Assembly: GCA_946885755.1 (NCBI GenBank)
Contig: CAMPHB010000002.1
Location: forward strand, 1 to 20,843
DNA: 20,843 bases
Direction of reading: 5' to 3'
Source: an uncultured Methylophaga sp.
Lineage (GTDB): Bacteria > Pseudomonadota > Gammaproteobacteria > Nitrosococcales > Methylophagaceae
In this document: piece by piece, positions 8,754 to 17,238 of the stretch
Numbering within the stretch: position 1 is the first letter of the stretch
Layout: each line of letters opens with the position of its first letter
Notes under the pieces: generated by a model
The model's input: the letters and a program-made list of their open reading frames with translations, nothing else
What the model was told of the DNA's origin: nothing
Database searches by the model: none
Position numbers and translations under genes: made by a program

Positions 8754-8773
8754 TGCGGCTGCTTACAGCCGCA
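8754..8773 (+). promoter_or_regulatory. GC-rich hairpin between ccoP and the small downstream gene
   Basis: TGCGGCTG (8754-8761) and CAGCCGCA (8766-8773) form a perfect 8-bp stem with loop CTTA, followed by only three T. It is too poor in T for a strong terminator. It may be a partial terminator or a 3' stabiliser of the ccoNOQP message; the role is inference. Confidence 0.5.
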
Positions 8774-8793
8774 TTTGATGCAGGAGAAATAAT

Positions 8794-8913
8794 ATGCAAA
8801 TGGATGCGGTTGCTATTGGTGCCATCGTCTCAGTGGTGTTAACTATTGCGGTGATTGGTGTCATTGTTTACAAAGTGATTAAAAACATAGAAGACGGCAG
8901 CGACGAAAACTGA
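8794..8913 (+). CDS. 39-residue single-helix membrane protein after ccoP (CcoM-like candidate)
   Basis: ATG 8794 is preceded by CAGGAGAAATAAT, an excellent ribosome binding site, and encodes 39 residues ending at TGA 8911-8913. The start MQMDAVAIGAIV leads into one hydrophobic helix (about residues 5-26: Ala, Ile, Val and Gly rich), then a short basic stretch YKVIKNIE and an acidic tail DGSDEN. It lies 53 bp after ccoP, before the operon terminator at 8936-8966, so it is probably transcribed with the oxidase. In P. stutzeri a 37-residue single-helix protein, CcoM, stabilises the cbb3 complex; size and topology agree, but I cannot show sequence homology by eye. It could instead be an unrelated small membrane protein. 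Confidence 0.72.
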   Translation: MQMDAVAIGAIVSVVLTIAVIGVIVYKVIKNIEDGSDEN

Positions 8914-8935
8914 TTGTTAGCTGTCTTTCATCTTG

Positions 8936-8966
8936 GAAGAAACCGGCTTAAAGTCGGTTTTTTCTT
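8936..8966 (+). terminator. Intrinsic terminator ending the ccoNOQP unit
   Basis: GAAGAAACCGGC (8936-8947) pairs with GTCGGTTTTTTC (8953-8964) through a 12-bp stem including wobbles. The core is AAACCGGC/GTCGGTTT, the loop is TTAAA, and a T-rich 3' arm follows. It separates the structural genes from the ccoGHIS assembly genes. Confidence 0.85.
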
Positions 8967-9011
8967 ATCTGAATTAGTTAATTAGCAAATGCTGATATTT
9001 TGCCGCCATGT

Positions 9012-9017
9012 TACAAT
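9012..9017 (+). promoter_or_regulatory. Possible -10 element for ccoG
   Basis: TTACAATTTAG contains TACAAT, a five-of-six match to TATAAT, about 30 bp before the ccoG start and downstream of the terminator at 8936-8966. At 17 bp upstream the -35 position reads ATGCTG, which is poor. I offer it because ccoG needs its own promoter or read-through. Confidence 0.3.
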
Positions 9018-9046
9018 TTAGCGGTTAAAGTTGCGAGGAAAGCAGC

Positions 9047-10468
9047 GTGTCTGAACAACAGCAAGCCGTGCCCATCGACGTTTCCGGTATTTACAGCGAG
9101 GTCTCTGACTGGGATGTAAATTGTGGCGGAAATAAAGTCGTTGCCAAGCGTATGGGCGGACGTTTTCGTCTGCTTAAGTGGTATGGCATGTCAGTCTGGC
9201 TGATATTTTTCCTGGGCCCTTACCTGCGCTGGAATGGTGAGCAGGCGGTGTTGTTTGATATTCCTAACCGTCAGTTCAATTTGTTCAATATCACCATTTA
9301 TCCACAAGATATCTGGATGCTATCGCTGACTTTGCTGTTTTTTGCCATTTTGCTGGCAGCAGTCACCAGTATCGCCGGCCGGGTGTTTTGTGGTTATTTC
9401 TGTTTCCAGACCGTCTGGACCGATATCTATACTTTTATCGAAACCCGTCTTGAAGGCAATACGCCGCAAAAAGCCATGAAATTCCGTCAGGCACCACTGA
9501 CGGCGGATAAAGCCTTACGTATCACGGTAAAGCATCTATTGTGGCTGGCGATTGCTTTGTTAACCGGGGTGACCTTTGCGGCCTGGTTTACCGATGCTTT
9601 TCAGTTATGGCATGACTACTTTACGCTGCAAGCTTCAATGGCTGCGTGGATAGTGCTGGGTATGTTTACCGCGGGCACTTATATTTTTGCCGGCTTTATG
9701 CGTGAGCAAGTTTGTTTCTGGCTGTGTCCTTATGCCCGTTTGCAGGGGGTTATGTATGATCAGGATACCGTTTTGCCAGCCTATGATGCCGAGCGCGGTG
9801 AACCGCGCGGTAAATTGAAACGTGGCGAAGTCGATCCCAGCAAAGGCAGTTGCATCGATTGTAAAGTCTGTGTGGCGGTCTGTCCGACCGGTATTGATAT
9901 CCGCAAAGGGCAACAGGAAGGCTGTATCACCTGTGGTATGTGTATTGATGCCTGCGATTCGATTATGGATAAAACCAATCAGCCGCGCGGGCTTATCCGT
10001 TATGCGTCATATAAAGAGCTGCATCATAACGGTAAGTCGGTACCACTCTACCTGCGGCCGCGGGTAATTATTTACTCATTGATTTTGCTGATTGCACTGG
10101 GCGGTGTGATTTACGGCTTTGCCAGTCTGGCGCCGACTGAATTCAAAGTCACCCACAATCGTCAGCCGTTGTTTGTCACACTCAGTGATGGCTCAATTCA
10201 AAACCGTTACACACTGAAATTACTCAATAAAACCAAGCAACCGATTACGGTACGTTATCAGGTCAGTGGTGTTGACGGTGCGACATTACAGGCATTAGAT
10301 GAAGTCGTCATGGTTGAACCCGGTCATGTGGTGCCAATACAAGCGCTGGTCAAAGTGCCGGCAGATAAAATCGACTCAGCCACCATGCCGCTGTATTTTG
10401 AAGCTCAAGTTGTTGATCATCCGGCTTTACACAGCCGTTATGAAACCGTCTTTATGGGACCACAATAA
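9047..10468 (+). CDS. ccoG: Cytochrome c oxidase accessory protein CcoG (cupric reductase, 4Fe-4S)
   Basis: CcoG is a membrane protein needed for cbb3 maturation; work in Rhodobacter shows it reduces Cu(II) to Cu(I) for delivery to CcoN. The 473-residue product has several membrane helices and a redox Cys pair in CGYFC (115-119). A second Cys pair lies in CFWLCPYARLQGVM. Two ferredoxin-like cluster motifs follow: CIDCKVCVAVCP (Cys269, 272, 275, 279) and CITCGMCIDACD (Cys293, 296, 299, 303). A last helix (about 345-365) precedes a periplasmic Ig-like C-terminal domain. The GTG start at 9047 has GAGGA seven bases upstream. Its stop shares one base with the ccoH start (TAATG). Confidence 0.95.
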   Translation: MSEQQQAVPIDVSGIYSEVSDWDVNCGGNKVVAKRMGGRFRLLKWYGMSVWLIFFLGPYLRWNGEQAVLFDIPNRQFNLFNITIYPQDIWMLSLTLLFFAILLAAVTSIAGRVFCGYFCFQTVWTDIYTFIETRLEGNTPQKAMKFRQAPLTADKALRITVKHLLWLAIALLTGVTFAAWFTDAFQLWHDYFTLQASMAAWIVLGMFTAGTYIFAGFMREQVCFWLCPYARLQGVMYDQDTVLPAYDAERGEPRGKLKRGEVDPSKGSCIDCKVCVAVCPTGIDIRKGQQEGCITCGMCIDACDSIMDKTNQPRGLIRYASYKELHHNGKSVPLYLRPRVIIYSLILLIALGGVIYGFASLAPTEFKVTHNRQPLFVTLSDGSIQNRYTLKLLNKTKQPITVRYQVSGVDGATLQALDEVVMVEPGHVVPIQALVKVPADKIDSATMPLYFEAQVVDHPALHSRYETVFMGPQ

Positions 10469-10971
10469 TGGCAATTTCGCAGCACAATCCGCAAGCATTG
10501 AAAAACCCCTGGGTGCTGGGCATGCTGGGGTTTCTGGTGGTATTTCTCAGTGCTAATTTTGTCTTTATTTATCTGGCATTTAAACAACCGCCGAATCTAG
10601 TGGTGGATAACTTTTATGAACGCGGCAAAGCCTATGCGATGAAAGAAGCCGCGCTTGAAGATGAAGCCAAACTCGGCTGGAGCGGCGTTATCATGGCGCC
10701 TGCCGAGAGTCGCGTCAATCAGCGCCAACCTTATGAAGTGTTGATTCAGGGCAAAAACTCCGCCGGTCTTAATCTGGATTCGGTGACGCTGTTTGCCTAT
10801 CGGCCATCGGATATGAAAGAAGACTTCAGTGTGCCGATGAACCAAATGTCTGCCGGTCGTTATGGGGCGGATATAGCTTTTGATCTACCGGGTAACTGGG
10901 ATCTGATTGTTGAGGCCAAACGCGGCGACGACGAGTTCTTAATCACCCGTCGTATATATATCGATCCTTGA
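10468..10971 (+). CDS. ccoH: FixH/CcoH-family cbb3 oxidase assembly protein
   Basis: CcoH (FixH) is a membrane-anchored assembly factor that associates with the forming cbb3 oxidase; its biochemical action is not fully known. The 167-residue product has one N-terminal membrane helix (about 15-37). The family signature PNLVVDNFYERGKAY (about 42-56) follows, and then a periplasmic beta-rich domain ending ITRRIYIDP. The ATG overlaps the ccoG stop by one base, showing coupling, and the order ccoG-ccoH-ccoI-ccoS is the usual one. Length is typical for the family (about 150-170). Confidence 0.93.
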   Translation: MAISQHNPQALKNPWVLGMLGFLVVFLSANFVFIYLAFKQPPNLVVDNFYERGKAYAMKEAALEDEAKLGWSGVIMAPAESRVNQRQPYEVLIQGKNSAGLNLDSVTLFAYRPSDMKEDFSVPMNQMSAGRYGADIAFDLPGNWDLIVEAKRGDDEFLITRRIYIDP

Positions 10972-10994
10972 TTGACGCCGGGAATGTCTGATTT

Positions 10995-13445
10995 TTGTCT
11001 GTAACATCTGCCAGTTCGACTGTTTGTTATCACTGTGGTTTGGCGGTGCCTGCTGCGGCACCGGTCACGGTTGAGCTTGGCGGTCAGTTGCGCCAATTTT
11101 GCTGCCATGGCTGCCGCAGTGTTTGTGAAACTATTTTTGCTGCCGGACTGCAAAGTTTTTATCAGAAAACGCCAACCGGTGAATCGTTAGCGCCGCCACC
11201 GGAAATTCCCGCTGAGCTTGAAGCCTACGATCTTGATGAAGTCCAGCAGGAATATGTGACGATTAATGGTTCACAACGCACCATGCACCTGTTGCTGGAA
11301 GGCATTCATTGTGCGGCCTGTGTCTGGCTGATAGAGCAGGCTTTGCAAAAACAGGCCGGCGTGCTGGCCGCAGATGTGAATCTTACCGCCAAACGGCTAC
11401 GACTGCGTTGGGACAACCAACAAATAAAGCTCTCACAGATGATTCATTTGTTGGCTGAAATCGGTTATTCAGCGGTGCCATTTGATCCGGAAACAGCTGA
11501 AGGTGCGTTGGCCAAACGTCATCGTGATTTGATTTACCGGATGGCGTTTGCCGGCTTTTGCATGATGAACATCATGTGGGTGTCAATTGCCCTGTATGCC
11601 GGTGCCGCCGAGGACGAGTTTCGTAACTGGTTTCATTGGGTCGGTATGGCGTTGGCGACGCCGACCTTACTGTATTCGGGATTTCCGTTCCTGCGTAATG
11701 CCGTTATTGGCCTAAGGCACTGGCATCTAACCATGGACTTACCGATAGCCACCGGTGCCACGGCAACTTATCTGTATTCCGTTTATATCACTGTGACTGG
11801 CTCAACCCAGGGTGAGGTGTTTTTTGACACAGTGGTGAATTTTATTTTTGTCATTCTGATCGGCCGTTATTTACAGGCGATCTCCAGTCGTAATGCTTTA
11901 TCTGCAACCCGAAGGCTTTTGGCATTACAACCCAAACTGGCGACACTGATAACCCCGGAAGGTCAGCGTGTGGTGCCAATCCGGATGGTTAAAAGCGGTG
12001 ATCTGCTGTTAGTCAAGCCGGGTGAAAAAGTGCCGGTAGATGGTGAGGTAATCAGTGGTGACAGCGCCGTTGACGAATCCATGCTCAGTGGTGAATCAAG
12101 GCTGGTAGTCAAAAAAGCCGGTGATCAGGTGGTGGCGGGCAGTGTTAACGGCGAGGGTGCTTTTCAGGTGCGTGCTGAAGCGGTTTTGCGCAATACCGCT
12201 CTCGCCAGAATATTGCAGCTGATGGATGATGCCCAGGCATCGAAAGCGCCGATCCAGAGTCTAGCTGATCGTATTGTGCCATGGTTTGTATTGATTACAT
12301 TGTGTTTGGCGACAGCCACATTCATTTATTGGAGTCAGCAGGACTTTGAGATCGCTTTGCTGGCTGCGGCATCGGTTCTGGTCGTGACCTGTCCCTGTGC
12401 TTTTGGCATGGCCACACCGATGTCTATTGCCGTTGCCAGCGGGGCGGGCGCACAACGCGGTATTCTGATAAAGCAAGGCGCGGCATTAGAAGCATTGTCG
12501 TCGGTTGATCATGTGGTATTTGATAAAACTGGTACCTTAACTACTGGTGATTTACAACTGAGTCTTATCAGTATCGCAGACGGCATCAGTGAGAATGATT
12601 TATTGCAAACCGCGGCAGCGACGGAGCAGGGGTCTGAACATGCTGTCGCTAAAGCGATTTTACGCCGTGCTGAGGCCGCTGAACTCATTGTGCCGTCAGC
12701 ATCAAAATTTAAAGCAATGCCGGGCCGGGGTGTTTCGGCAGAAATTAGCGGACAAATTATTCAGATAGGCACGCTGGACTGGTTGCAGCAAAACGGCCTT
12801 GTTGTCTCTGATGTCTGGCAACAGCAGGCATTTGCAGCTGAAAAAGATGGAATCAGCTGTGTACTGGTTGTACGTGATGGCAACATTATCGGCTTACTGG
12901 GGTTCACTGATGAACTGCGTGACGATGCTCAGCAAACGATTAGCGATTTGCTGGCACAGGGTATTAAGGTCACGGTGCTCAGTGGTGATCGGCAAGCAGT
13001 AGTGGCCGCAGTGACCGCAAAACTTGGTAATGTCGGTCGGCTTGCAGAAGTTTTGCCCGAGGACAAACAACAATGTATCCGGGACTTACAAAAGCAGGGA
13101 GCACGGGTTGCCATGGTCGGCGATGGCATTAACGATTCACCGGCACTGATTCAGGCCGATGTCGGCATTGCATTGGCTGCCGGAACTGATGTATCAATAG
13201 AAAGTGCTGATATTGTGTTATCCCAAAACCGGCTCGCACAAGTCGCTGAAGCCAGAAAACTGGCGGCGCGCACGCTACGCACGATAAGACAGAATATTGT
13301 ATTATCCATCAGCTACAACATCATTATGGTGCCGCTGGCGATGATGGCGCTGGTCAGCCCTTTACTGGCTGCGGTGACTATGCCAATCAGTTCATTACTT
13401 GTGATTGGTAATGCTGCCCGAATCAGCCGGTTGTTCAAGAGGTAA
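10995..13445 (+). CDS. ccoI: Copper-translocating P-type ATPase CcoI (FixI)
   Basis: CcoI is a P1B-type ATPase that exports Cu(I) across the inner membrane for cbb3 oxidase assembly. The 816-residue product begins with a Cys-rich metal-binding region (CYHC at 11-14, CCHGC at 36-40) typical of FixI/CcoI. An HMA domain with [12 protein letters not shown] (CxxC at 106-109), membrane helices and the actuator motif SGES (365-368) follow. Later come the transport motif CPC (466-468), the phosphorylation site DKTGT (510-514) and GDGINDSPA (709-717). The start is TTG 10995: an in-frame TGA lies two codons upstream and no ATG or GTG precedes the first Cys motif. The only ribosome binding sequence, GGGA, is eleven bases away, so initiation may be weak. 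A five-T run at 10992-10996 next to an out-of-frame ATG (10984) raises the possibility of a small frame change. Confidence 0.94.
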   Translation: MSVTSASSTVCYHCGLAVPAAAPVTVELGGQLRQFCCHGCRSVCETIFAAGLQSFYQKTPTGESLAPPPEIPAELEAYDLDEVQQEYVTINGSQRTMHLLLEGIHCAACVWLIEQALQKQAGVLAADVNLTAKRLRLRWDNQQIKLSQMIHLLAEIGYSAVPFDPETAEGALAKRHRDLIYRMAFAGFCMMNIMWVSIALYAGAAEDEFRNWFHWVGMALATPTLLYSGFPFLRNAVIGLRHWHLTMDLPIATGATATYLYSVYITVTGSTQGEVFFDTVVNFIFVILIGRYLQAISSRNALSATRRLLALQPKLATLITPEGQRVVPIRMVKSGDLLLVKPGEKVPVDGEVISGDSAVDESMLSGESRLVVKKAGDQVVAGSVNGEGAFQVRAEAVLRNTALARILQLMDDAQASKAPIQSLADRIVPWFVLITLCLATATFIYWSQQDFEIALLAAASVLVVTCPCAFGMATPMSIAVASGAGAQRGILIKQGAALEALSSVDHVVFDKTGTLTTGDLQLSLISIADGISENDLLQTAAATEQGSEHAVAKAILRRAEAAELIVPSASKFKAMPGRGVSAEISGQIIQIGTLDWLQQNGLVVSDVWQQQAFAAEKDGISCVLVVRDGNIIGLLGFTDELRDDAQQTISDLLAQGIKVTVLSGDRQAVVAAVTAKLGNVGRLAEVLPEDKQQCIRDLQKQGARVAMVGDGINDSPALIQADVGIALAAGTDVSIESADIVLSQNRLAQVAEARKLAARTLRTIRQNIVLSISYNIIMVPLAMMALVSPLLAAVTMPISSLLVIGNAARISRLFKR

Positions 13446-13448
13446 GTG

Positions 13449-13652
13449 ATGGAAGTGATATATGGACTGTTACCTGGCATGTTATTGCTGGGTATTGTCG
13501 GTGTGGCGGTGTTTTTCTGGGCGGTGCGTAATGGTCAGTATGATGATATGGACGGCGCGGCACACCGGGTTTTAATGGATGACGATGAGCCGGCTGAGAC
13601 AACTGCCGGGACAGATGACAGTGACGATAACAACACAGCCGATAAGCCGTAA
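13449..13652 (+). CDS. ccoS: cbb3 oxidase maturation protein CcoS
   Basis: CcoS is a small membrane protein required to put heme b and CuB into CcoN in Rhodobacter. The 67-residue product has one membrane helix (about 5-27). The family block FFWAVRNGQYDDMDGAAHRV follows, then LMDDDEP and an acidic Asp/Thr-rich tail longer than in many relatives. ATG 13449 lies six bases after AAGAGG at 13437-13442; GTG 13446 directly before it is too close to that site. It starts three bases after the ccoI stop and closes the ccoGHIS unit. An inverted repeat (13658-13664 with 13683-13689) follows without a T-run. Confidence 0.92.
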   Translation: MEVIYGLLPGMLLLGIVGVAVFFWAVRNGQYDDMDGAAHRVLMDDDEPAETTAGTDDSDDNNTADKP

Positions 13653-13690
13653 TAATCGCCGGTTAATGATTGAACCTGCCGGAACCGGCA

Positions 13691-16030
13691 ATGTTTAAAA
13701 ACTGGCAGATCCGCAACCTGCTCAATGTCTGGGCAATCGTCACAGTGTTAACGATTGTCCTGATGTCAGCTTTGTCGCTGAATAATCATCAACAATATGC
13801 TGATAATCAGGCAATGCTGCTCGACCAACAATTGCCTTTACAGGAAGCCAGTCGCGAAATCACGGCGATTGCCAGTGAATTTATTGCCCGACAGCAATTA
13901 ATACTCAATGCTGACAGCCGGCAAATGTTACTGGCCTTGCCGGACCGCAGCCGTTTGGAACAAAGCTTTGAGCAACAATGGCAGCAATTACTGGCATTAA
14001 GTCGTAAGCTGAACATTGATCGGCAATTAATATTACCGCTGCAGCAAAATTATCAGCAGTTTCTGCAAACCGATCAGCAGTTATTTGATCTGATGCTGCG
14101 CCAGCATCAGCTTAATGAACAGCGCAGCTCACTCAATCCCAGTGCTGAAGCGGCAAAACGGATTGCATTACAGCAACAAACCAATCAGCAGCGCCTGCGT
14201 GATGTGCGCAGTCATCGTGTGAGTGTGCTGCAAAGACTTCGTGACAGTTTGCGTCAACTGAACACGGACGTGACAGCGCAGAATCTGCAGCGACTCAGCC
14301 AATCGAAAACAATGCTCGCCGATTTTCGTGTCTGGGTACTACTGATTAGCGCGATGTTGATTATTGGCATGCTGTTGTTTGTAAAGGCTTTATCACGACA
14401 AATTCAGCAACCGTTAAAAAATCTGCGCAAGGCCATGCGCGCGCTGACAGCCGAAAATTTTGATACCCGTCTGCCAGAGACAGCGAGTCATAATGAATTC
14501 AGTCTGCTGGCCAGAGATTTTAATCAGTTTGCTGCCAATACCAGCCAGTTGATTCAGGCGCTTGATATGGCCCGTTTCAGGCTCCAGGACCGTGAACAAC
14601 AGCTGTCAGCCATTCTCAACAGTGTGCCTGAAGCGATTCTGACCTTGTCAGCTGATGGCACAATAATCGAGTGTAATCCGGCTGCTGAATCGGTTTTTGC
14701 TGCCACCGCAGAAAATATTGAAACGCAGCATTTGTCACGACTTTTACCACTGGCAGAAACCCTGTCACTGACAGAAATTGCCAATCAGCAAAAACAAAAC
14801 CGTGAATATGAAGGGATCAATTTTTATGGACAGCCGGTTTCATTGTGGTTGTCACTTAGACCGTTGCCAGAACAGGGTGGTATCGCCTGGGTGGCAGTGG
14901 TTTCAGATATTACTGATTGGAAACAGACCAAACTGGCCTTGCAGCAAACCAGCAGTGAGCTCAATGCGATTCTTGAAAATGCCATGGTCGGTATTGCGCT
15001 GGTAAAAGACCGGCAACTGATTCGCGTTAATCACAAATTCGAGCAGTTATTTGCGGCCAGCCGGCAACAACTTGAAGGCCAGAGTGCCCGATGTCTGCAT
15101 ATCAACGACGATACTTTTCAGCGATTTGGCGAACAGGCCTACAGCACCCTGGCACAAGGCGAAAATTTTGAAGCCCAGCTGGAAATGCAGCGGTTTAATG
15201 GTGAACGTTTCTGGTGCTCATTATCCGGTCAGGCGATAGACAGCGCTGAACCGGAAGCTGGCAGTATCTGGCTTTATGAAGATGTCACCCAGCAACGGCA
15301 AAATGAAGATCGTTTAACCCGACTGGCCAGCGTCGATTCGTTGACCGGTTTGCCTAACCGCAGTGTGTTTAATGATCGTCTGGAGCATGCGATTCATAAA
15401 CTGCAACGTAACAGCGGTCGCCTGGCGGTGTTATTTATCGATCTGGATCACTTTAAACACATTAATGATTCGCTGGGCCATAAAGCCGGCGATGCATTAC
15501 TGTGCGAGGTGGCGCGCCGGGTGCGTTCCTGTGTCCGGGAAAGTGATACGGTAGCGCGTCTGGGCGGTGATGAATTTACCGTGGTGCTGGAAGACATTAC
15601 TTCAGCACAATATGTTGGCCGGGTTGCTGAAAAGATCCTGACCACCACTTCTCTGCCATACATGATTGATAATATTGAAGTTAATATCAGTCCGAGTATC
15701 GGTATCAGTCTGTTTCCGGCTGATGGCCGGGATGTTGATATGCTGATCCGTAACGCCGATGCGGCCATGTATCATGCCAAAAACTCCGGTCGCAATAACT
15801 TCCAGTTTTATTCCGCGGAAATGAATGCCGAGGCGGCCAATCGTCTGGCACTGGAAACCAGTTTACGGCGCGCGGTTGAGCAACAGGAATTTTATCTGCA
15901 GTATCAGCCGCAAATTGAGCTGCGAACCGGCCGTGTCATGGGCGCTGAAGTGTTGCTGCGCTGGCATACGAACAGTGGGGTGATGTGTCGCCGGCACGAT
16001 TTGTGCCGGTACTGGAAGATACCGGCCTGA
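13691..16030 (+). CDS. Membrane PAS-PAS-GGDEF(-EAL) signalling protein, frame broken in the EAL domain
   Basis: As read, this encodes about 779 residues. Visible in order are a membrane helix (about 9-30), a long Gln- and Leu-rich periplasmic helical sensor region (31-210), a second helix (213-235), HAMP (236-290) and two PAS domains (about 305-415 and 420-535). A GGDEF domain (about 545-705) follows, with DSLTGLPNR, the intact active site GGDEF (625-629) and the inhibitory RESD (616-619) five residues before it. The EAL domain begins at about 710 and reaches EVLLRW (753-758), with EVL in place of EAL. After residue 763 the family match jumps to another frame; the last 16 residues are out-of-frame noise. 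The GGDEF half could make c-di-GMP on its own. I chose ATG 13691; a TTG at 13670 is in frame. The ribosome binding site is weak and the start sits at the edge of an inverted repeat. Confidence 0.85.
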   Translation: MFKNWQIRNLLNVWAIVTVLTIVLMSALSLNNHQQYADNQAMLLDQQLPLQEASREITAIASEFIARQQLILNADSRQMLLALPDRSRLEQSFEQQWQQLLALSRKLNIDRQLILPLQQNYQQFLQTDQQLFDLMLRQHQLNEQRSSLNPSAEAAKRIALQQQTNQQRLRDVRSHRVSVLQRLRDSLRQLNTDVTAQNLQRLSQSKTMLADFRVWVLLISAMLIIGMLLFVKALSRQIQQPLKNLRKAMRALTAENFDTRLPETASHNEFSLLARDFNQFAANTSQLIQALDMARFRLQDREQQLSAILNSVPEAILTLSADGTIIECNPAAESVFAATAENIETQHLSRLLPLAETLSLTEIANQQKQNREYEGINFYGQPVSLWLSLRPLPEQGGIAWVAVVSDITDWKQTKLALQQTSSELNAILENAMVGIALVKDRQLIRVNHKFEQLFAASRQQLEGQSARCLHINDDTFQRFGEQAYSTLAQGENFEAQLEMQRFNGERFWCSLSGQAIDSAEPEAGSIWLYEDVTQQRQNEDRLTRLASVDSLTGLPNRSVFNDRLEHAIHKLQRNSGRLAVLFIDLDHFKHINDSLGHKAGDALLCEVARRVRSCVRESDTVARLGGDEFTVVLEDITSAQYVGRVAEKILTTTSLPYMIDNIEVNISPSIGISLFPADGRDVDMLIRNADAAMYHAKNSGRNNFQFYSAEMNAEAANRLALETSLRRAVEQQEFYLQYQPQIELRTGRVMGAEVLLRWHTNSGVMCRRHDLCRYWKIPA

Positions 16031-16623
16031 TTGGGGTTGTCGGTGAATGGGTGTTACGTGAAACCTGCGCGGTATTTATGGCCAATCGTGACGTCCTGTC
16101 GGATGACTTTGTCATGGCGGTCAACTTATCCGGGCGGCAATTCAAAGGCAGCCGGTTGGTGAACTATATCCGCCATTTGCTGGCAGAAACGGAGATGCCT
16201 GCCGGTAATCTAGAACTGGAAATCACCGAAAGTCTGCTGATGGATAATACCGACTCAGCCATTGATACCCTGCGCGATCTGAGCAGTCTCGGCATTACCC
16301 TGGCCATTGATGATTTTGGTACGGGCTACTCATCTTTATCTTATTTAAAACAATTCCCGCTCAATGTTTTAAAAGTAGACCGGGCATTTGTCCGGGATTT
16401 AACCATCGATAAAGATGATGCAGCGATTGTGGGTGCCATCATGGCGATGGCGGGCAGTCTCGGCTTACAGGTGGTGGCTGAAGGCGTCGAAACCGCTGAG
16501 CAACTGGCCTATCTTGAACAAAAAAATTGTCAGCGGGCGCAGGGGTTTTACTTTAGCAAAGCCCTCGATTTGGATGATTTAATGGCCTATCTGCGTCAGC
16601 GGGAAAACGCACGGCGCGCCTGA
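15985..16623 (+). pseudogene. C-terminal remainder of the EAL (c-di-GMP phosphodiesterase) domain
   Basis: This frame carries the rest of the EAL domain split from the gene before it. SPARFVPVLEDTGLIGVVGEW is the segment that normally follows the LLRW motif. Downstream, ELEITESLLMDN, AIDDFGTGYSSL, LNVLKVDRAFVRDL and VVAEGVETAEQL hold the metal and substrate residues of active EAL phosphodiesterases, including both Asp of DDFG and the Glu of EGVE. The GTG at 15985 is only where an open frame could begin and I see no ribosome binding site. Adding one G to the run at 15977-15980 restores a continuous protein of about 977 residues with the usual eight-residue spacing from RW to SP. All motifs are intact, so the break is either recent or a sequencing or assembly error. 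The last 28 bp overlap the convergent gene. Confidence 0.82.
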
Positions 16624-17231
16624 TAAACAAATACTGGTTTGTCGTCCGGATGCAGGCGAATACTCAGGTGGCTTTCCGGATATTGCCAGATCTCTGCCTG
16701 CGGATCCTCTGGATCGCCGGTAATATCGGCGGGTTCACCAAAACGGCTGCGTAACATGACATCGTCAGGCCGGTAATTGGCAATATAGGTAATGGCCATA
16801 ATCGGTGCGTCCCGCAGGCGGGCTTTGTCTTCAAAAGCCGGCTCCAGACGCCGGGCGCCACTCGGTTGTAATTTACTGCTGCTGGCATTGGCCGCTATGT
16901 CATTCAGAGTGGCGTCGTCAACCTGCAGATTGGCGACGATTTTTGCGGACAGGCCACTGAGATTGATCCGATCAAAAAATACTTCGGCAGTTATCACCTC
17001 GCCATCTTCAGCAAATAACGCCGCTTCGCCGGCTTCCCGCCAGCGTTGTTGTGCATCAGCATAGGTGTCGCTGCCAAGATGAATATCAAATACTTTGATT
17101 TCACCATCAGCCTGCATGCTGATTTCCCAGGGTTTGGGGCCATCCGGTTGCGGTGAGGGCACCAGTGTCAGTGCCAGAATGCCGGCAAATATCAGCAAGA
17201 TCACGGCAATGGTTTTTATCAGAAATTTCAT
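16596..17231 (-). CDS. Membrane-anchored protein of unknown function
   Basis: I do not recognise this 211-residue protein. It opens with a basic start and one hydrophobic helix (MKFLIKTIAVILLIF..., about 5-24) lacking a lipobox Cys, so it is probably a signal anchor or a signal peptide with an exported domain. The rest is soluble and acidic. Two places, HLGSDTYADAQQRW (51-64) and RFGEPADI (163-170) followed by IWQYPESHLSIRLHP, faintly recall the small alpha-beta repeats of BamE/SmpA-like proteins, but not enough to name it. It starts seven bases after the dtd stop and is the last gene of the pip-dtd operon. Its 3' end overlaps the convergent EAL reading frame by 28 bp. Codon use and the N-terminal signal support a real gene. 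Confidence 0.8.
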   Translation of the reverse strand: MKFLIKTIAVILLIFAGILALTLVPSPQPDGPKPWEISMQADGEIKVFDIHLGSDTYADAQQRWREAGEAALFAEDGEVITAEVFFDRINLSGLSAKIVANLQVDDATLNDIAANASSSKLQPSGARRLEPAFEDKARLRDAPIMAITYIANYRPDDVMLRSRFGEPADITGDPEDPQAEIWQYPESHLSIRLHPDDKPVFVYQARRAFSR

Positions 17232-17238
17232 AATGCGT

